The notes below the pieces were generated by a model, which did no database searches, had not been told where the DNA came from, and saw only the letters and a program-made list of their open reading frames with translations. From Plantago elongata (taxonomy: Eukaryota; Streptophyta; Magnoliopsida; Lamiales; Plantaginaceae), in assembly GCA_036897095.1 (NCBI GenBank), contig JAYMSP010001702.1:1-29528 (forward strand): DNA of 29,528 nt. The letters are read 5' to 3'. Below are positions 10,652 through 22,425 of this stretch, in pieces (within the stretch, counting starts at the first letter, position 1; each line of letters begins with the position of its first letter). A program made the position numbers and the translations under genes.

Positions 10652-11618
10652 AAAAGTGGCCATATTTTAGATGGTAAAATTATAGCAAGCTAAGAATGCT
10701 TCGTTTGTTTCGGGCCTTATATCTGGCAAGAGTGTTCTTATTCCACTATTCATGGCTGATTATGGACAAAATCATGCTTATTCGTTTGTTTAAAAAATGG
10801 TTAGATGGTTATAATTCACGGTACATGTATGGTGACACCTCTAAATTTGGGCCAATAACACCATTTGGCCAACCAGAAACGGATGGGCCTTATTGTCGTT
10901 AAGGCTTCATCTGTTGTTGGGCTATAGTTGATTGCAACTGCAAAATAGTTGTAAAATAATACAACCATTATTAAATACAGAGCAGACAAACCAATAAATA
11001 CTTTTACATCCAAACTCTCATCTTCTAATGTTAATTATTCAAATACCAACCATTGATTAAAAAATGTACCTTCGAGATGGGGATTGACAACTAGACGGAT
11101 CTAACTGGAATTCTCAGAGCATCAAATTCTGGGAAACATAGATACAATTACAATACCACCCTGTTAATATGGATAATCGAGGATCAATGGTATGATTGAA
11201 GAGATTGATCGGAAAACACAAATACAAATCGTACATGTGACCTAATGATATTTGGGGGGCGCGATTGTACAATGATTCAGTGATGATATTTATAGGGTAA
11301 AATTTGACCTCATGTGATGATGAAGGACAAAGAATATATAAATAAATTGAATCCAATGGCCACAAGCATTTAGCTCCGCCTTCAGCAAGCAGAAGGTCGT
11401 TGCCGGCTTTTGAAACGTACATTGTTTTTTAGATTATAGCCGGCTAACCACTTGGGCGGTTTCCACGTGCTAGGACATTATTCACTGTTAGGTTCGGGTT
11501 TGAAATTTCTGAATATAAATATAGACAATTATAATTTCGCGACAAACGAGTCTATAATTGTCAAATAGTGTTTTAAAACCTGTTAAAGACCACCCGATCT
11601 ATACCAAACGCAATCTTA
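10652..11618. repeat. unit B of the duplication, internally deleted
   Basis: This begins AAAAGTGGCCATATTTT like unit A, and ends ATACCAAACGCAATCTTAG. It is about 457 bases shorter than unit A because its middle (10952-11210) is shorter and does not match. The inner sequence CTAAGAATGC at 10690 is nearly the inverse of the right end GCAATCTTAG (9 of 10), so a terminal inverted repeat is possible. No target-site duplication was found around either boundary. A minus-strand open frame at 11114-11422 shows no domain. Confidence 0.7.
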
Positions 11619-11780
11619 GTCTACATCATCTGGGTGGTGTAAATTGTAAAGCACATTGTTTTAAAGAGCACTCATTTTATGTAGCTTACAATCAATTCAT
11701 TTAACTTCGTATAGTTAGAAAAAGAACACATAGCATATGGTAAATCTAATGCCAAACATACGCAATCATGATCACAGTCA

Positions 11781-12655
11781 TGTTGGAAATTTTAATTAAA
11801 GTGTATTTAGTGTCTTTAATTATTTAATTCGAATTTAAGATGAATAAGAAATTAAACACAAATAGATCGCTTGAAATTATTAATATAAAGGTATTCGCAA
11901 TGAAGTTGTGTTAAATTCCGATAAAATATATGTAAATATATAATAAAAAGATGTTGAATAAGGGTTTGAATTTGGTGACTCATGGAACACCTGGAAGGTT
12001 GTTGAATCAAGGAAATGTAAAATAGCAAAAATTTATGACTCTTGGGGCGATTCTGCTAATTGGCAAATGTCATGACTTTCCAATTGAGCCATGCAACTAT
12101 TTGTGAAGAGATGCTGAACTTATTCGATTATGTACCTTCAGGTGCAGAGAGTTATGATCGAATAATTGCATCTTTTCTTGCAACTTTTTAATATATATAT
12201 ATAGTGACTCCCCTACTTCATTTTACAAAGAAAGAGACATCCGAAAATCCAAGTCCATATTCTTTTCTAGGAGAATAGTGGAGAATCCCAAATTAATATA
12301 TCTTTTACGGGTTTCAAGTTCTAAGTAACTTGTGAAGTTTGGAGGACGTTGAATATGAATTTCTTTTAGAATTTTATAACCGTATAAGAGGATAAAGAAG
12401 TATAAAAAAAGTTGCTACTTTTATACGTAGTGGGTGTTGGATGTTCTTCAGTTTTTCCATATTGTTCGAGTTAGTGTTCAGTGCTAGAACTTTAATTCAT
12501 CATTGTTGTTCTATCTTGGGAGACCGTTTGTTATTAACCGTGAGCACCAGAGCGAGATAAATAAAATACTAAGGATTTAGGGCCACCTTCTGCCCAATAA
12601 TATAAATATTATTTGTTTGTTTTTGTATTATTTTTAAATTTTCATCTTCAATACA
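11781..12655 (+). repeat. weak candidate solo LTR
   Basis: It starts TGTTGGAAATTTTAATTAAA and could end ...TCTTCAATACA. Inside is a TATA-rich stretch (about 12190-12203), followed by a leader-like region and a GAGCACCAGAGCGAGATAAA segment that has the feel of a Copia LTR. Against it: the flanking five bases (AGTCA on the left, TTACC on the right) do not match, there is no primer-binding site next to the right end, and no second copy exists in the window. Confidence 0.3.
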
Positions 12656-13870
12656 TTACCACGGACCCACCCATCTACTGATATTTAGGAAAGATACCCA
12701 AAGAATCATACATCAAGCCATTGTCTTGTAATATGATGGAGTCACTTTGTGGAAACCATGACCTCAATTCTATCTATACCAGCTTTCACTCTTTCACTTA
12801 ATTCTATCAAATCACATTCAATATCTAGATTGTTTTAGAACTCGTTCAAGTGTTGAGGATCAATCACGTATGCATTTTCTAAAGTCTTCCACCTAACTCT
12901 GATGCAGATTTATATGATGATTAATTTGTTGTCAATTTGGTAAGTAACTTAACGATAAAAACATTACGGTATCGGTTCTTGATCCTTTACAAATACAAAT
13001 ACAATCCACTTCATAAGAGTGTAAATGTTGAGATGATAAAAGTCAATTCGTTCCACTCATAGCAAGTCCGACTAGATGCACCACTAATAATACACACAAC
13101 ACTTACTATGTCATATGCTTTATTTATTTACTTTTTAAAACAGGTGATTCAAAACGTCATACTAATTAGCTGCACTTTATTATCTGCTCATTATCATATA
13201 TTTTATTTTGATTTATATAAATAATGTAGCCCGTCTTGTGTGTTTTTGTGTCTATACCGAATCAGTACATTTTAAATATATTTCGTTAATTTACAATTAT
13301 ATTTTTATATTCAAAATAATTAAACGTTGATCATCAAAATATAAATAAGATTTTCTGAGTTGTAAATCGTATATCAATTAACTAGCGCGTATACATTTCC
13401 TTTCCACTTCATTAGATACATTTAATGTTTTGAAAATTCTAAATATAAATTATATAACTATAGAATTTCAAATTCAAATCGAATTCATACCAACTTAAAA
13501 TCTTACCCGATTAAATTGTAAAATTACTGATAAAAATCACGAGCATCCTAAAGTAGATACCTCAAATTACACATTTGGATCAAAATACAATTACATATAG
13601 CTTTGAATAGACTGGTAAAAAGTGTAATCTAAGATGAATTTTGCATAAACAAACTACTCAACCATCCAAAATCTTTAAGACAAAAAAAGAAAAGGAAAAT
13701 ATAATGGCCATCGTTAATAATTTAATATAGTCTAGAAAGTATTCAAACCCTTGAGAAACGACAACTGGAAAGAAGAAATAAAAATAAATTGCTAAAGTAC
13801 AATTTAGAGACTATAATCTTGGATAGATAAAAAAATAAAGAAAATGAGATATTGACTGATAAATATTGCA
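12656..13870. other. AT-rich intergenic DNA upstream of the Raf-like kinase gene
   Basis: No open frame of note, no repeat pair and no RNA gene seen. The last few hundred bases presumably contain the promoter of the kinase gene. I did not find a TATA box at a position I would trust. Confidence 0.6.
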
Positions 13871-13963
13871 GCTCTGCACATACATCTCTCACTATACCTT
13901 AATTGCTACTCAAGAACTATTCCACTCGGTTGACAATCAATTACGATAATGGCGTTTTGAGTC

Positions 13964-13997
13964 AACTACCATACTCCTCTAACTACCATACTCCTCT
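13964..13997. repeat. 17-bp perfect tandem duplication in the kinase leader
   Basis: AACTACCATACTCCTCT occurs twice, back to back. It lies within the inferred untranslated first exon, 26 bases before the leader intron donor. It follows a four-codon ATG-GCG-TTT-TGA at 13950. Confidence 0.9.
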
Positions 13998-14023
13998 ACC
14001 TGCACATTGAGTCTCTCTCTCAG

Positions 14024-14737
14024 GTAAGCCTTCGATTCCTCACTTTCTGATCTGTATTCGTTTCGTGTAATTTCTCTGTTCACTCTCCATTCAGTACCTT
14101 TTCGTACACTCAAAATTAGGGTTTCTGTTCAATTGATTTGTTGTTTCCAGGTGATGAATTAACGCTAATCTTAGCTGATTCAGTGATTTTTTTTTTGGAT
14201 TGATTTGATGATATCGATTTTTAGTTACTTGACATGTTTACACTACCTGTGACGTATATGGACGGAATCATGAAATGCCTTTTTTTGGTTGGTAATTTAT
14301 GATTATTGGGACAAAGGTATAATTTATAAGCTCCATGCTGGTCTGTGTTCGATTGGGACTTTGTGAGTATAGAGAGTAGAGATTCGCTTTAGTTTGTAAA
14401 ATTTCGAGAGATTCGTTGATGGCAAGTATACTCAGGAGTGTTTACTTGATACTGTAACACTGTTTGGCTTTGGAAAGTAGCTTTTCATGAGTTTCTCGAT
14501 TTTCTTGTGGAATTACGAATTCGTTTTTTGAGTTATTCTGGTTTTGGGCTTGTTTATTTAAGTAACGTCCATTTACGGTACATCTCAATCGCATGCTCAA
14601 GTAAGAGATCGAAAAGTGAGCTTTGGAAAATGATGGTTACTAATGTAGAAATGCACATGTATGATTGTGTTATTCCAACTTTGGCATAGATTCCTTATTC
14701 CTTTCCGTTGCGTTTTGTTTATTTCTTTTTCTTGCAG
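14024..14737 (+). other. inferred 5'-leader intron of the Raf-like kinase gene
   Basis: The donor is a strong consensus (CAG then GTAAGC at 14024) and follows a CT-rich leader. The acceptor TTTCTTTTTCTTGCAG ends at 14737. Removing these 714 bases brings the leader close to the main start at 14984. A 60-codon open frame inside (14507-14689) is then intronic. Another AG at about 14150 is possible but has no downstream donor that I find convincing. Confidence 0.55.
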
Positions 14738-14763
14738 TGTTTGCGTGATCCTTGGTTAAGTTA

Positions 14764-14841
14764 ATGGTGTATCCCGTGTCACGGGTTGAATCAGAAATGT
14801 GCCGCAAGCTCTACATCTATGTATTGTGTAGATATCAATGA
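14764..14841 (+). CDS. upstream ORF (25 aa) in the leader of the Raf-like kinase
   Basis: An ATG at 14764 opens 25 codons, beginning MVYPVSRVESEM and ending CRYQ, with TGA at 14839-14841. It lies wholly in the leader exon after the inferred leader intron, 142 bases before the main start, and in another frame. It overlaps an in-frame ATG of the main ORF at 14819, so ribosomes reading it would pass that start. An upstream ORF here would be expected to lower translation of the kinase. Whether the peptide is conserved is unknown to me. Confidence 0.5.
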   Translation: MVYPVSRVESEMCRKLYIYVLCRYQ

Positions 14842-14983
14842 GTATCTTCTCAAGCGAAGTTTTTGCTTTGTCGTGAGGATTTTGTTACTTCTTTGTTGTT
14901 TTTTTAAGTCACGTGAGTGGTGGTATCAACTGTTACTTCCATTGAAGTTGCATTCAATAATCAAGAATCCCAGCAATTTGAGT

Positions 14984-17900
14984 ATGGATCCATCAAAAAA
15001 CCACAATTACACACAATATAATCCGTCAGAACATGGAAATGAAGATCTGGGCTCAGAATCACAAGCGTACAAGATGGATCCATCTGGAAATGTAAATGCC
15101 AATCTGAGAACCACTGAGACCAGCTTTTCAGAGTCTAAACCTGTGCATAATTTCTCTATACAGACAGGCGAAGAGTTTGCTCTTGAATTCATGCGTGATC
15201 GGGTCAATCCAAAGAAGCCACTCAACCCAAATATCTCAGGGGACCCAAGTTATACTCCTGGTTATTTAGAGCTGAAAGGCATTTTAGGCATTAGTCATAC
15301 TGGCTCAGAAAGTGGTTCAGATATTTCCATGGTTCCAGCACTAGAAAAAAGCTCGAGAGAGCTCGATCGCAGGAATTCGGCATTTCCTGGGAGCAAGCCT
15401 AACCATGGTGGCCCTATGAACTATATGCACCTTCGGCATGTCGTATCTGATCCAAATAGCCAACGCTCGCTTATGTATTCGACTTCGGGAGCATCTGACA
15501 ATTCTTTAACGAGGATGAAGATTCTCTGCAGCTTCGGTGGTAGAATACTACCTCGCCCAAGTGATGGAAAGCTCAGGTATGTAGGGGGTGAAACGCGCAT
15601 ACTCCGGTTAAGCAAGGATATTACATGGGGAGAATTGTGGCACAGAGCAACTGCAATTTATGATGAGACACATTCAATAAAGTATCAGCTTCCTGGTGAA
15701 GATCTTGATGCTTTGGTTTCGGTTTCAAGCGATGAGGACTTATTGAATATGATGGAGGAGAGCAGTGTGTTGGAGGATGGAGAAGGATCCAAAAAGCTTC
15801 GAATGTTTCTCTTCTCTATAGGGGATTTGGACGATGCTCATTTTAGTCTGGCCAACTCTGATGGTGATTCAGAGATGAGATATGTCGTTGCTGTCAATGG
15901 CATGGACCTTGGATCACACAGAGGCTCTACCGTACGAGGTTTAGCAAGCTCTTCAGGGAACAATTTGAATGAGTTGGACACATTCAATACAGGGAGGGAC
16001 CCAAATAAGACATCCACTGAACTTGCTGGATACAATCACTCGAATTTGGAGGGCTTGATCCCATCAGCTGTACATCGTGACGAAGATAAGCAACATCCTC
16101 AACAACCGGCTTATGATTTGCATCGCTCTTATTATGCACCTTCTGGAAGTGCTCTGCCTCAATATATTAATGAACCAGTTCCTCATCAAAATGGTTATGA
16201 AGGTAACTCTTTGAGTGACTTGGGGACACATGATGCATCAGTAGTGCAAGTAAAGGAGACAAAACCGAAACCTGGTGATCCAATTTCCCAACTAAGTGGA
16301 AGTAATCACATGATGGCTGATGATCGCACTGTTCCAAAACAGACATTCAGTGGTAAACCAAAAGTTAGTTTTCCACTTGATGAACCACCGATTATGGTCC
16401 CTAAACTGGATAGAGAAATATCTTCAAAGAGTTCAAAGAATGATGGAAGGCCCCCACAGCCTGTGCCAGTCTCAAAACCTTTTGATGTTGTTAATCAACC
16501 TGACCTTCCAAAACCCGGTGGCAGTGAGTACTATAACTTGGGTACTGGTCATGAGCTGGAATCCATGAACTCAGAGTCTGATCCTACTGATTTGACCTAC
16601 TTTGAGCCTTCTGTTCCTACACGGAGGGTGTATTATTCTGAGCGTATTCCTCGAGAGCAGCTAGAGTCACTTGGCAGAATATCGAAATCGGACGATTCAC
16701 ACAGTTCTCAGTTGCTTGTTAACCAGTCGCGAATTGACGTTTCTCAGCAAGATTCTGTTCCTGGGTCTGTTGCTCAAATGCAAAATGGGAATATAGATAA
16801 TCCTGGTGAGCAGTCAAATACTGTTAAAAAACCGTTCTTTCAAGAACCAGAAACGTTTGATAACAGTCGTACCCAAGATCACAAGTTGAAACAAGCAGGA
16901 CCCGCTGATAGTGAGTCTGTGCTTGGGAATACAGAGGCTGGATCAAATAGCCATGAAGATTCTGTGAAGTACTCTGAAGATGCTAATACCAAGAGGATTG
17001 ATGACACTCTTCCAATTGCTAGTGATGCCCGTGATCATCCCCAACCTCCTACACGGACAGTAAACGATGAAGAATCCAGTGTTGGTGTTCCCAAAACTGA
17101 GCAAGGAGACATACTTATTGATATCAATGACCGATTTCCTCGTGATCTCCTTTCTGATATATTTTCAAAAGCTATTCTTTCTGATGGTTCGTCAGATATG
17201 GGTCCTCTACAAAATGATGGAGCTGGTAAGAGTGTGAACATAGAAAATCTTGAACCTAAACATTGGTCCTTCTTCCAGAGGCTGGCAGGAGATGAATTTG
17301 CAAGAAGGGATGTTTCTCTTATCGATCAGGATCACGTTGTCTTTGCAGCTGGACCTCCAAAAGTAGAAGACGAGGCAACGCTGCCATATGACTTTGTACA
17401 GCGGGATGGCATCGCCCCTAGTCACAGGGGTGGGCAGGGGAATTATGTTGAGGGTAATCACGACGACATGCATGGTGGAGAAGGTTCTGTGTCACAAGTG
17501 AAAGTAAGTGAGATGCAGTATAGTGAATTGATTGATAGTACTAGAGTTCGAGACTCGGACTATGAGGTATTACTTTTGTTCTGCATTTAGTGATCATTCA
17601 TGTTTTCTCTAGATTATGTCTAACTCCTGTATAATATCCAGGGTGGAATTGGAAATATAGGCCTACCACCTTCACTAGATCCTTCCATGTTGGACTTCGA
17701 CATCACTTCATTGCAGGTCCGGTTCCAGTTTTTGCTCACATTTAGATGTGCAATTTGAATTGTTTTTGTTCATTGATAAATCTGTTTTATGGCACCTATT
17801 TTGCCTGATCTTGCTTCCTTGAATTTTCTGTTCTGCATCCTACATCTATTGTTTACTTACTGAAAGAAGAGGAGTTTATGCTTGCCTTCTCTCCATTAAT

Positions 17901-20467
17901 GTGAAAGGTTCTCAGAAGCTGGCTAGTGCTATGACTTGCACTGTTTGTTTTTACAATATAATGCACAGTTGCACACTTTATTCTAGTGAAGCTTCACCAG
18001 TGAGTTTGTAGTATTTTTATATGTTCAACTGTTGTAATGTTGGATTCAAGCACTTCACTGAAGATTACTTTTCTCTAGCATTTAATTCAGATTCACATGT
18101 AAGTCTGTAACCACTTGGTGGTGAATTGCAGATTATAGGAAATGCTGATCTTGAGGAATTGAGAGAACTTGGTGCTGGAACATTTGGGACTGTATATCAT
18201 GGAAAATGGAGAGGCTCGGATGTGGCAATCAAACGCATTAAGAAGACTTGTTTCACGGGTGGACAATCAGAACAAGAGAGACAGGTAACAATTGTCTTAA
18301 TTTTTTTTTGAAACGGAACAATTGTCTGAATGTTATGTAATATTGAACTATTTTCATGAAAGTTGATAAGTAAGTTTAAAGTAACTAATGACACATTTTA
18401 GTGGGATTACTGATACATAGAGACATTACCAGTGTGTATACAGTTGGACAATCGCAGTGCACCTTTCATCTTCAAAACTTAAGCCTTTGTATTTTACGTT
18501 CGAGATTTACTTCTGTTGAACTTGATGGGGAAATAAAATTCCTGTGTGACATATTATAATCATGTAGGCAACTCTCCGTTGCTAAACTTCTAATATTTTC
18601 CCAATCCCAGACCATCGAGTTTTGGAGAGAAGCTGATATTCTTTCAAAGCTTCACCACCCAAATGTGGTAGCATTTTATGGCGTTGTACAAGATGGGCCA
18701 GGTGGGACATTGGCTACAGTGACAGAATTCATGGTTGATGGTTCTTTAAGACATGTTTTACTTCGGAAAGAGAGGTATTCTTCAACGCTTGTCCAATATT
18801 GTATTAGACATGGGAAATATCAAAACTAAAATTTTGTGTAAAATGTGAACAAGAGGATATATTACATTCACTTTTTCTGTTCTACATATCATTCCTTCAA
18901 CTTCTTTTCTTTGATGAACTTTGCAGGCAGCTCGATCGCAGAAGACGGCTAATAATTGCCATGGATGCTGCTTTTGGGATGGAGTATTTGCATTCAAAGA
19001 ATATAGTTCACTTCGACCTGAAGTGCGACAATTTGCTGGTTAACTTGAAAGATCCTTCAAGACCAATATGCAAGGTTGTCCCAAATTCCCAATGGGAATT
19101 ACTCATGAAACTTACCTAGTTTAGTTGGATTATGTTTCTTGCTTCCATGATCTCTACTTTTCACCAAGATTGTGCTGTAGCTCATTGAAGTAGTATTTCA
19201 CCTTGTAATTTTATCAGGTTGGAGATTTTGGTTTGTCAAAAATAAAGCGGAACACCTTGGTTTCTGGTGGTGTTAGGGGAACTCTACCCTGGATGGCTCC
19301 AGAGCTGCTAAATGGTAGTAGCAGTAAAGTTTCTGAGAAGGTTAGGCCCTTCAAATTGTCTATAGATGATGCGTACACCTGTGCAAACTCCTTGCGTAAT
19401 TTTGTTTGTTCGCAGTATTGCAAACCAGCAATCTCAATTAATGTTGAAGCATCTTTAATCTTTCTGTTGATAATACAATTTTAATTGTTGGTTGTCTGCC
19501 TGGCAGGTTGATGTATTTTCATTTGGCATTGTGTTGTGGGAGATACTCACCGGAGAGGAGCCTTATGCTAACATGCATTATGGTGCAATCATAGGTTCGT
19601 ACTGCCTGCCTTAATATATTGAATCGAGTGATAGAATGTCTTGTTGTCGAGTGAGTACTGATGATTGTCCCATGTTGAATTATTTCTGTAAATTGTGTAA
19701 GAGTCAACAATATAGGTTTCGAAATTTCTATTTGATACCTCCCCTCCCATACAAATTTAATTGGCCATTCCTGCTGCTTATAATTACAAAATTAAGGATT
19801 ATCATTTGCCTTGGCCTACATGATCATATAATGTTGAACTCTTGTGGTTGAATTCTGGAATTATCCTTTTGCAATTATTCTCTTGGTCAACATACCTTCA
19901 GCTGATACTTTTACCTGACCAACATCTGATTGGTCCCAGATGTTCATGGAACGAAAAACTGTTCATACCAATACCATTAATATTGTTTTGGACATGTTTA
20001 CTTGTCAATTCAGAATCTTCCACTGAGTTGAGCAATCTTTCCCCTGACTGGATCTTCTTTCTCTATATACATTTTCCATCACCTGACCACTTAGGCTTGT
20101 TTTTGGTTTACTAATTTTCTCCTATACTGGAATTCTTCGACTTTTAGTCTTTGGTGCTGCTAAACAATGAATCATCTCTCATGAGCAATAGCAACGTCTC
20201 AGTTACTTTCTTACACTGCTTAAAATACTTAATGGAGTTTACTGTTATATGCATTCTGAAAGCTTTCTCGTGGCCCCTTCTACAGGAGGCATTGTGAACA
20301 ATACCTTGAGGCCAACTATTCCAAGCCACTGCGATCCAGACTGGAGAAGATTAATGGAGCAATGTTGGGCTCCAAATCCTGCTGTGAGACCATCTTTTAC
20401 AGAAATTGCTAGTCGATTGCGTACCATGTCAGCAGCAGCAGCACCAACTCGGAAGGCAACTTCCTAA
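14984..20467 (+). CDS. B4-group Raf-like MAPKKK (PB1 + kinase), 1171 aa
   Basis: Exons: 14984-17566, 17642-17716, 18132-18284, 18611-18774, 18927-19074, 19218-19340, 19507-19594, 20286-20467; they join to 3516 nt in frame, ending TAA. In order: a conserved block [10 protein letters not shown] (from residue 61); [20 protein letters not shown]; a PB1 domain (about 178-280, [20 protein letters not shown] and [19 protein letters not shown]); a long Ser/Asn/Gln-rich region with [15 protein letters not shown]; and a protein kinase (about 892-1160). Kinase motifs: GAGTFGTV loop, K920 in [12 protein letters not shown] with D1022, DFG 1044-1046, APE 1068-1070. The family phosphorylates SnRK2 kinases in osmotic stress responses (established for Arabidopsis B4 Rafs); this protein's role is inferred from that. 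An in-frame ATG at 14819 would add 55 residues, but the family-like start is [11 protein letters not shown]. Confidence 0.93.
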
Positions 20468-21003
20468 AGATACTCTAGTGTGTTTTTCCTTAGCTGATGA
20501 GAGCACAAATTTGTTCATTCAATTGTACTAAGCAATGTATAAGTTTACATCAGTAACTGCTGAAGAAGGGCCCTGAAAATGGCCAGACTCTTATCTATTT
20601 ATATATCATATGGCATACATTTGAAGTTTTCTTATAGTAATAACCTCTCTATTTTATTTTATTAGTTTTGGTTAAGTGTTGTGTTTCCTTTGTCAATTTT
20701 GATGCTATGGTCTCTAGAAATTGGGACAAAGTTGAAATGTTGAATACCTAGCTGGTAGTGATAGAATAGGATTCGGACTCCACCAACTTGTTTGGTGAAC
20801 TTGACTTCTACGCCATTTGCTGTTGATGCTTTTTTACGATTGCTGTGAGCCTGTGACCCTCTCGGTCTGATGTGACTCTCCCTTTTACTTTTTCCTTTAT
20901 GTTTTCGTATCTTACTAGATAATTTGTCTAGAAATCAACTTATATCAATTGATATATTTTATAAAAAAAATTAAAGTTATTAACATATGAACTTTTTAAT
21001 ATA
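20468..21003. other. 3' UTR of the kinase gene and short intergenic stretch
   Basis: The 3' UTR probably runs to about 20640-20690, where AATAA-like and T-rich signals occur (AGTAATAACC near 20635). The remainder up to the MITE is AT-rich with no gene. Confidence 0.6.
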
Positions 21004-21508
21004 CTTTCTACGTCTGGTAGAACTTATTACATTAGGTTTGATGTGTATTTTTATGCGAAAAGTTAAAGTAATAATTAAAAAAATAAAGAACGTGAAAAAA
21101 TTGTATTTTTAGTGATAAAATGTGATTGTTTAGATATAATTTATGTGTAAAGTTAATATTGTTTATTACTCCATCCGTTTCGGTTTTAAAGTTTTGTGGG
21201 ATCGGATACAAGTTTTAAGAAAAAAGTGATGAAGTAGGAAAGAAAGTAATGGATTATGAATGTGATTGGATAAAATAGGAGAAATAGTGAATAAAGTATG
21301 AGAGATAATATATAAAGTATGTGAAAAAATTTCTATTTAGGTAAACAGAAATTTCATACAGGAACAACTCAAAATGGAAAGCGAGACTTTCAAATCGGGA
21401 CGGAGGAGTATTTGTTAGTGATGAGGTAACTTTCCTTTTTAGCAATATATAAAATTTTTGTAGAACGAATAAAATTAATAAATATATAATCTTGTGATAC
21501 GGAGGGAG
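21004..21508. mobile_element. outer Stowaway-like MITE, interrupted
   Basis: The left end CTTTCTACGTCTGGTAG (after TA at 21002-21003) and the right end TACGGAGGGAG (before TA at 21509-21510) resemble degraded Stowaway ends (CTCCCTCCGT...). Stowaway elements are short non-autonomous Tc1/mariner transposons that insert at TA. The left end is diverged and so the call is less sure than for the inner copy. Without the inner insertion the outer element would be about 265 bp, a normal Stowaway size. Confidence 0.55.
21169..21408. mobile_element. inner Stowaway MITE, 240 bp
   Basis: It begins CTCCATCCGTTTCGG and ends CGGGACGGAGGAG, inverted copies of each other with few mismatches, flanked by TA on both sides (21167-21168 and 21409-21410). 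The inside has the usual dicot Stowaway wording (AAGAAAAAAGTGATGAAGTA, ATGTGATTGGATAAAATAGG). It has no coding capacity and depends on a mariner-like transposase in trans. Confidence 0.85.
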
Positions 21509-21510
21509 TA

Positions 21511-22344
21511 TTCAGAATGATTACGATATATATATTTTAACTGATAATAACATTAAAAATAAACCTGATGAATTTATATCGTGCTTACAGCAGATTTACT
21601 CCGAAATGGTCCAATTAACAATGTTTGTACTGCACACGTCCTGGTGGGAAGACAATTTTAATTTTGGAGGAAAGTCCTCTAAAACTACACTTAATAAATT
21701 TAACATATCACATTTCATTTTGATAAATTTTACATCAGTAAATGAAATTATTTATATTTCTCATATTCTATTCAATCCTTTTCATTATACTTTATTATCA
21801 CCTCTTATACAATATTTATTCAACTATCAATATTTATGTTCGTGATCATGAGAATTTGAATTCAAAACAGGTAGATTATAAGTTAATTGTATAATAGATT
21901 ATGAAAGTGTTCAAAGTTGAAGTGTTTGATTTAGAGTTTGAATTGAAATATTTCAATTTTAATTAAATTTTTATATTATTTTTATTAAAAGTACAACTGA
22001 AATTGAAATAATTGAATTCCAATCATAAACCAATACTAAACAAGAGAACACTTATATATTCTAAAATTAGTTACTAAAGAGAACCTACGCTGAAGAGCAT
22101 AAATAATTTAGAGGTGCTTATCTAAAGGTAAAACTATATTTTTATAAGACTATTTTGTCCTGTAGGACAAAATAGCTAACTAGTGGGAGGAAGTGAAATG
22201 AGTAGAGGTGGGCACGTGAGAGCAGACAGGTGTCAGTGAAGGATTGTCCTTTTCACAGCCAGCACTCAGTCAGCTCCATTGTCCCAAATTCTCAATAATC
22301 CAAATTTACTTTGCCGAAATTTTGCAAAAACAACCCCTATCCAC
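21511..22344. other. AT-rich intergenic DNA
   Basis: No gene, RNA or clear repeat pair seen. A 79-codon open frame (21606-21845, +) is low-complexity AT-rich translation without a recognisable domain. Around 22200-22300 the sequence becomes less AT-rich but I find no feature in it. Confidence 0.6.
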
Positions 22345-22346
22345 AC

Positions 22347-22375
22347 CGTATATCTTTTTCTATTTTTTTGATTTT
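22347..22375 (-). other. A-rich 3' tail of the LINE
   Basis: The + strand shows T-rich sequence broken by a few other bases, directly beyond the short region following the ORF2 stop. On the minus strand this is an A-rich tail, the usual mark left by target-primed reverse transcription. The target-site duplication is not clear: GTATAT occurs on the left (about 22339) and just right of the 5' end (about 29065), but six bases is weak. Confidence 0.5.
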
Positions 22376-22425
22376 AAGAAAATAGACTAGATTAAGCTAA
22401 AAACGGATTACATCAATAAGTTACA

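Noticed and set aside
9387..11013. Similar minus-strand peptides at 9387-9620 and 10816-11013 sharing FAVAINYSPT and TRPIRFWL-like text
   Set aside because: The likeness comes from the duplicated DNA units; the frames have no domain and the DNA changes do not favour synonymous sites as far as I can tell by eye.
14507..14689. 60-codon + open frame upstream of the kinase
   Set aside because: It lies within the inferred leader intron with strong donor and acceptor sites.
14786..14983. Upstream extension of the kinase ORF from a TTG codon at 14786
   Set aside because: Plant translation does not normally start at TTG; the family-like start is the ATG at 14984, and the in-frame ATG at 14819 overlaps an upstream ORF.
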